From the NCBI GenBank assembly GCA_040880365.1, contig JBBDIO010000287.1:1-11033 (forward strand): a DNA stretch of 11,033 bases, in the 5' to 3' direction. Source of the stretch: JBBDIO01 sp040880365 (lineage in GTDB: Bacteria; Chloroflexota; Anaerolineae; Caldilineales; Caldilineaceae). Shown one piece after another: positions 4,802 through 11,033 of this stretch; position 1 is the stretch's first letter, and the number at the start of each line of letters is the position of its first letter. The position numbers were made by a program, and so were the translations under genes. The notes beneath the pieces are model-generated. The model saw nothing but the letters and a program-made list of their open reading frames with translations. It did not search any database and had not been told where the DNA came from.

Positions 4802-6535
4802 ATGGCACGAACAGATAAGCCTGGGCGACAGGCCCAGTCGAACGCGTCTGGAAATGGCGCATCCGGTAGCGACGCGCCGTTGCTGCGAGTCATCCCCCTG
4901 GGTGGCCTCGGCGAAGTCGGCAAGAATATGCTGCTGCTGGAATCGGGGGAAAATATTCTGGTAGTCGATGTTGGGCTAATGTTCCCCAACGTCGATATGC
5001 ACGGGATCGATATCGTCATCCCCGAAACCCAATACCTGCTGGATCGTCTGGACTGGGTACGCGGCATTATCCTGACCCACGGTCACGAGGATCACATTGG
5101 CGGGCTGGCCTATGTTATGGACCAGGGCCTGAGAGCGCCGATCTACTCGACGTCGCTCACGTTGGGCTTGCTGGAAAACAAGCTGCGCGAGCACAAATTG
5201 CTCAACGACGCCGAGTTGAAGACCATCACCGTCGATGACACCATTAAACTGGGACCGTTCACGGTCGATTTTTTCCATACCAGCCACAGCTTCCCCGACA
5301 GCTTTGGGATCGCCGTGGATACCCCGGCAGGCCGCGTCATCCATACCAGCGACTATCGCTTCGATCCCACGCCGGTCGATGACCGTCCCACCGAATCCGA
5401 CAAGCTGCGCAAATGGGGCGACGAAGGCGTACTCCTGCTGATGGCCGATAGCACCAACGCCGAAAAACATGGCAGCACACCTAGCGAACGCACATTAGAG
5501 AGTATGTTCGACCGGGTCTTTGCCAACGCCGAAGGCCGTGTGCTGCTTTCCACCTTTGCCAGCAATCTGGGCCGCGTGCAGCAGATTATCAACGCCGCGC
5601 GCCGCCACAACCGACGCGTCGGCATGATTGGTCGTTCTATGGTCAACAATGTCAAGATCGCCATTCAATTGGGCTATCTCGATGTGACCCAAGACGAACT
5701 CTTGACACCGGGCGAAATGGAAAGCCTGCCGCCCAGCGAAGTCGTCGTGGTCGCCACGGGTAGCCAGGGCGAGCCGACCAGCGCTATGGTACGCATGAGC
5801 CTGGGCGACCATCGCCAGATCACGCTGCGCGAGGGCGATACGGTTGTACTGAGCGCCATGCCCATCCCCGGCAACGAGGAACTATTCAACCGCACCGTCG
5901 ATAATCTCTTCCGCCAGGGCGTGGATGTCGTCTACTATCAGTTTGGCGATGTACATGTGAGTGGGCACGGTGGCCGCGAAGACTACGAGCACATGCTCGG
6001 CCTCACCCGTCCCCAATTCTTCATCCCCGTACACGGCGAATATCGCCACCTGGTGCTCCACGGGCGTCTGGCCGAACAGGTCGGCGTCCCCAAGGAAAAT
6101 GTCTATGTGGTCGAAGACGGCGAAGTCGTGGAGTTTGGCAAGTTTGGCAAAGGCGACGCCATACAGGGGCGACGCGGCGAAAAGGTGCCGGCTGGGCACG
6201 TCTTCGTCGACGGTCTGGGCATTGGCGATATCGGCACTGTCGTCCTGCGCGACCGTCGCCACCTCAGCGAAAACGGCTTCATCGTCTGCATTCTCGCCCT
6301 GGATGAATTCGACGGCGAAATTCTCTTCGGGCCGGAAATCATCTCGCGCGGCTTTGTCTACATGCGCGAAAACGATGATCTTATCAAACGCGCGCGAGAA
6401 GTCGTCATGAAGACGATCAAGAAAAAGGCACCGCAGCAAGTGATGGAAGAACGCATTAAAGAAGCGCTGGCCTCCTTCACCTACAAAGAAGTCGGGCGCC
6501 GACCCATCGTTCTACCGCTAGTCATGGAAGTATAG
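4802..6535 (+). CDS. rnj: Ribonuclease J (metallo-beta-lactamase/beta-CASP)
   Basis: An exo- and endoribonuclease that degrades mRNA from 5' ends and matures rRNA, acting in the cytoplasm. The 577 residues match RNase J1-type proteins plus a roughly 25-residue disordered start rich in Ser, Gly and Asn. The core begins at LLRVIPLGGLGEVGKNM. Zinc ligands are visible: HGHEDH (H93, H95, D97, H98), H162 in TSHSFPDS, D184 in HTSDYRFD, and H411 in PVHGEYRHL. The beta-CASP domain contains LLSTFASNLGRVQQI and VVVATGSQGEP. The C-terminal domain ends in the typical RRPIVLPLVMEV. No RNase E-like scaffold tail is present. It stands alone: an AAGGAG ribosome-binding site, a long intergenic region with a palindrome and hairpin upstream, and a strong terminator downstream. 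Confidence 0.96.
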   Translation: MARTDKPGRQAQSNASGNGASGSDAPLLRVIPLGGLGEVGKNMLLLESGENILVVDVGLMFPNVDMHGIDIVIPETQYLLDRLDWVRGIILTHGHEDHIGGLAYVMDQGLRAPIYSTSLTLGLLENKLREHKLLNDAELKTITVDDTIKLGPFTVDFFHTSHSFPDSFGIAVDTPAGRVIHTSDYRFDPTPVDDRPTESDKLRKWGDEGVLLLMADSTNAEKHGSTPSERTLESMFDRVFANAEGRVLLSTFASNLGRVQQIINAARRHNRRVGMIGRSMVNNVKIAIQLGYLDVTQDELLTPGEMESLPPSEVVVVATGSQGEPTSAMVRMSLGDHRQITLREGDTVVLSAMPIPGNEELFNRTVDNLFRQGVDVVYYQFGDVHVSGHGGREDYEHMLGLTRPQFFIPVHGEYRHLVLHGRLAEQVGVPKENVYVVEDGEVVEFGKFGKGDAIQGRRGEKVPAGHVFVDGLGIGDIGTVVLRDRRHLSENGFIVCILALDEFDGEILFGPEIISRGFVYMRENDDLIKRAREVVMKTIKKKAPQQVMEERIKEALASFTYKEVGRRPIVLPLVMEV

Positions 6536-6550
6536 CGCAACGATTTGCGC
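6535..6550 (+). repeat. Small hairpin at the RNase J stop codon
   Basis: GCGCAA (6535-6540) and TTGCGC (6545-6550) form a 6-bp stem with a CGAT loop, overlapping the last base of the stop codon. It precedes the true terminator and may add to 3'-end protection. Confidence 0.4.
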
Positions 6551-6570
6551 CAATTTCCGTCTGTACTATC

Positions 6571-6602
6571 AGGGACGCCGCAGGCAGCTGCGGCGTCCCT
6601 TT
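6571..6602 (+). terminator. Rho-independent terminator of the RNase J gene
   Basis: A perfect 13-bp GC-rich stem (6571-6583 with 6588-6600, GGGACGCCGCAG pairing with CTGCGGCGTCCC plus an A-T pair) closes a GCAG loop and is followed by TT before CGCG. The stem is very strong; the T-run is short. Confidence 0.8.
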
Positions 6603-6638
6603 CGCGTACGGGCCGAAAATTAACCGGGCCGAATCGCC

Positions 6639-6668
6639 TTGCAGCGGCCTTGGCGCACATGGTATAAT
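6639..6668 (+). promoter_or_regulatory. Promoter of ftsK
   Basis: A perfect TATAAT (6663-6668) has a weak -35, TTGCAG (6639-6644), 18 bp upstream. Transcription would start near 6675, about 30 nt before ATG 6705. The promoter lies just after the RNase J terminator, so ftsK has its own transcript. Confidence 0.6.
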
Positions 6669-6674
6669 CCATGT

Positions 6675-6686
6675 GAACGTTTGTTC
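6675..6686. promoter_or_regulatory. LexA-type SOS box at the ftsK transcription start
   Basis: GAAC-GTTT-GTTC is a perfect GAAC-N4-GTTC, the core of the LexA/DinR (Cheo) box of Gram-positive bacteria. It lies seven bases after the -10 box, over the expected transcription start, where bound LexA would block the polymerase. The E. coli ftsK (dinH) promoter is also LexA-controlled, although with a different box sequence. No other complete box was found by eye in this window. Confidence 0.55.
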
Positions 6687-6704
6687 GTACCTATCGGATC
6701 AATC

Positions 6705-9484
<2,780 letters not shown>

Positions 9485-9488
<4 letters not shown>

Positions 9489-9529
9489 GCAGGCTGAATG
9501 TAAGCAAGCAGTATGCAGGCAGGCGGCGG
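9485..9529 (+). repeat. Three imperfect 15-bp tandem repeats across the ftsK stop
   Basis: Units at 9485-9499, 9500-9514 and 9515-9529 share the pattern G-(T/C)-A-(G/A)-G-C-A-(G/A)-G-C followed by five variable bases. The first unit contains the ftsK TAG stop. They lie in the 67-bp gap before the lipoprotein gene. Replication slippage is the simplest origin. Confidence 0.5.
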
Positions 9530-9555
9530 CAGCATCACACAACAATCGGATCACC

Positions 9556-10272
9556 ATGTATTCAATTTTACTCAAACGAACGGGCACGCCCCGCGGCTGG
9601 CTTGTCGCGTGTATGCTCCTGTTGCAGATCTTTGTCCTCGCCGCGTGCAATCGCCCATTGACCGCAGACCAGCTCGCCGCCGACATGGAAGACAACCTGG
9701 CGCGCATGTCTACGGTGCAGGGTGTGCTGGATATTTCGGCCCAGGGCATCACGCTGCAACAACAGCTCTGGGCCGAACGCCCCAACCGCCTGCGCACGGA
9801 AACCGAGGTGGGGCCAAGCGCATTTAGCGGTGTAATCGTAGTGCTCAACGAAACCGAAGGCTGGGTCTACTCGCCGTCGCTGGCAATGGCGACCGTCGTG
9901 GATCGCAGCGGCTACAATCCCGAGATGGCAGGCGCGTCGGGCGCAGGCTCTATTCTCGAACGGGTGCCCGTAGCCGTCCTCCGTGCCCTTCAGTCCGATT
10001 ATCCCTTCAACGATCTGGGACAGGAAAGCGTGGCGGGGCGGCGCGTGCGCCATATCGAACTCGTTGTACCCAACGGCGATCCGGCCTTTCCGCCGGGTCC
10101 GTTGCATGTCTGGCTAGATAACCGCTATAGCTATCCGTTGGGCTTCCGCGATAGCTCGGCCCGCCATGTCCGTTTCACATCCGTCCTCTTCAATGAGGAG
10201 ATCGACCCGCTCACCTTTGTCTTTTTCCCGCCGCCTGCTGCCGAAGTGCGGCGTGTAGAAACCGCGCCGTGA
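9556..10272 (+). CDS. LolA-like lipoprotein, outer-membrane-lipoprotein-sorting fold
   Basis: An exported, lipid-anchored protein of 238 residues. The signal peptide has positive residues near the start, a hydrophobic stretch LVACMLLLQIFVLAA and a lipobox LAAC with the acylated cysteine at residue 31. The mature part resembles the LolA/LolB-like fold: helix QLAADMEDNLARMSTVQGVLDISAQG, then LWAERPNRLRTETEVG and LNETEGWVYSPSLAMATVV. This matches the pattern of sorting-protein-like lipoproteins in Gram-positive bacteria, where the true Lol pathway is absent. Its substrate is unknown; binding of a lipid or hydrophobic ligand is the family expectation. It lies 67 bp after ftsK and 37 bp before the MFS gene, with no promoter or terminator seen between, so it is probably transcribed with both. 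ATG 9556 was chosen because it gives a complete signal peptide; its ribosome-binding site is weak. Confidence 0.8.
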   Translation: MYSILLKRTGTPRGWLVACMLLLQIFVLAACNRPLTADQLAADMEDNLARMSTVQGVLDISAQGITLQQQLWAERPNRLRTETEVGPSAFSGVIVVLNETEGWVYSPSLAMATVVDRSGYNPEMAGASGAGSILERVPVAVLRALQSDYPFNDLGQESVAGRRVRHIELVVPNGDPAFPPGPLHVWLDNRYSYPLGFRDSSARHVRFTSVLFNEEIDPLTFVFFPPPAAEVRRVETAP

Positions 10273-10309
10273 CGCGCAGCTAACACCCCCGACAGGAGCC
10301 GAGCGGCAC

Positions 10310-11033
10310 ATGGAGTCCACTCCCACCACCCCGCGTGACATATCCTTCCGCAAACTGATGAGCGTTGCCATGTCGGCGCGCCTGGTTTGGGATATTGCCA
10401 CCCAGATGTTCAATCCCTTCCTGCCCATCATTGCCATTGGGTTGAATGCCAGCGTGGTAGAAATGGGGCGTCTGGTCAGCCTGCGCAGCGCAATCGGCAT
10501 CACCGCGCCGCTCTTTGGCGCGCTCGCCGACCGCTTTGGCTACCGGCTGATCATGCAGTTTGGCTTGCTCGCCAATGCGGTCGGCCTCTTTTGGGTTGGC
10601 TCCAGCAATAGTGTCATGGGCGCGGCCCCGGGCATGGTGCTCATGGGGCTGGGCATGGCTTCTTTTCTGCCCAATATGCAGGCCTATCTTAGCGCACGCC
10701 TGCCCTACACACGGCGCGCGCGGGGGCTGGGTATGCTGGAATATACATGGGCACTGACCGGCATCGTGGGCCTGTCGCTGGTAGGGTTGTTGATTGCCAA
10801 TGCCGGCTGGCGCGCACCGTTCTATTTGTTGGGCGCGGGCATGGCGATCATGGCATTAGTATTCCGCACACTCCCCCCGGCAGGCAGCGCGCCCGTGCCG
10901 CTCGGTCCCTTGTCGGGCATCCCCCCAGCATCGCCCATTCCATCCAGTGCCGGGGCAATCCGGCGCTTTTTCGACCTGGGTCCCTATGCCCGCTCTGCCT
11001 ACACGGCAATTGCCGTTTCCTCGTTCAATTTTT
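10310..11033 (+). CDS. MFS transporter, partial (cut by the window end)
   Basis: The first 241 codons of a major facilitator superfamily permease in the cell membrane; the frame is open to the last base. About six membrane segments are visible, matching the N-terminal half. The loop between segments 2 and 3 has GALADRFGYR, the family's motif A (G-x-L-x-D-R-x-G). The segment YTRRARGLGMLEYTWALTGIVG corresponds to the motif before segment 5, and a Pro/Ser-rich loop (about residues 190-213) fits the central cytoplasmic loop. AGGAG at 10294-10298 stands 11 bases before ATG 10310. It starts 37 bp after the lipoprotein gene and probably shares its transcript. The substrate cannot be predicted; drug or sugar efflux are common in this group. 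An in-frame internal ATG is possible but would lose the N-terminal tail. Confidence 0.85.
   Translation, partial: MESTPTTPRDISFRKLMSVAMSARLVWDIATQMFNPFLPIIAIGLNASVVEMGRLVSLRSAIGITAPLFGALADRFGYRLIMQFGLLANAVGLFWVGSSNSVMGAAPGMVLMGLGMASFLPNMQAYLSARLPYTRRARGLGMLEYTWALTGIVGLSLVGLLIANAGWRAPFYLLGAGMAIMALVFRTLPPAGSAPVPLGPLSGIPPASPIPSSAGAIRRFFDLGPYARSAYTAIAVSSFNF

Overview
The window holds seven plus-strand genes, one of them cut by the right edge. It is GC-rich, with codons mostly ending in G or C. The gene set is housekeeping: a MocR-type regulator, a branched-chain aminotransferase, a SAM methyltransferase, a type 4 (Fe-S) uracil-DNA glycosylase, RNase J, a membrane-anchored FtsK/SpoIIIE translocase, a LolA-like lipoprotein and an MFS transporter. 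A single-copy RNase J, an Fe-S uracil-DNA glycosylase and a GAAC-N4-GTTC LexA-type box together suggest a Gram-positive-like or deep-branching bacterium. My best guess is Chloroflexota (Anaerolineae/Caldilineae-like). This is inferred from gene style only; no rRNA or other marker is present.

Layout. Positions 1-214 are a leader region with short repeats and a promoter for the MocR-type gene (221-1690). The aminotransferase (1804-2739) and the methyltransferase (2830-3645) follow, each with its own ribosome-binding site. A strong sigma70-like promoter at 3725-3753 starts a leader of about 175 nt, rich in inverted repeats, in front of the uracil-DNA glycosylase (3934-4581). A 220-bp gap carries a perfect palindrome and a separate hairpin before RNase J (4802-6535). 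RNase J ends at a clear 13-bp stem terminator. A new promoter overlapped by a LexA-type box drives ftsK (6705-9488). The lipoprotein (9556-10272) and MFS gene (10310 to the edge) follow at short gaps, probably as one unit with ftsK.

How the genes may work together. The regulator and the aminotransferase share PLP chemistry and orientation and may be linked through amino-acid metabolism. The glycosylase repairs deaminated cytosine. FtsK, with an SOS-type operator, would clear chromosomes from the septum and could be induced by DNA damage, as ftsK (dinH) is in Escherichia coli. RNase J is independently transcribed and terminated.

I see no mobile element, CRISPR array, tRNA or rRNA, and no convincing novel multi-gene system. 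The interesting content is in the intergenic regions: the SOS-type box at ftsK, the spaced direct repeats before the MocR gene, the structured leader of the glycosylase gene, and the palindrome plus hairpin before RNase J.
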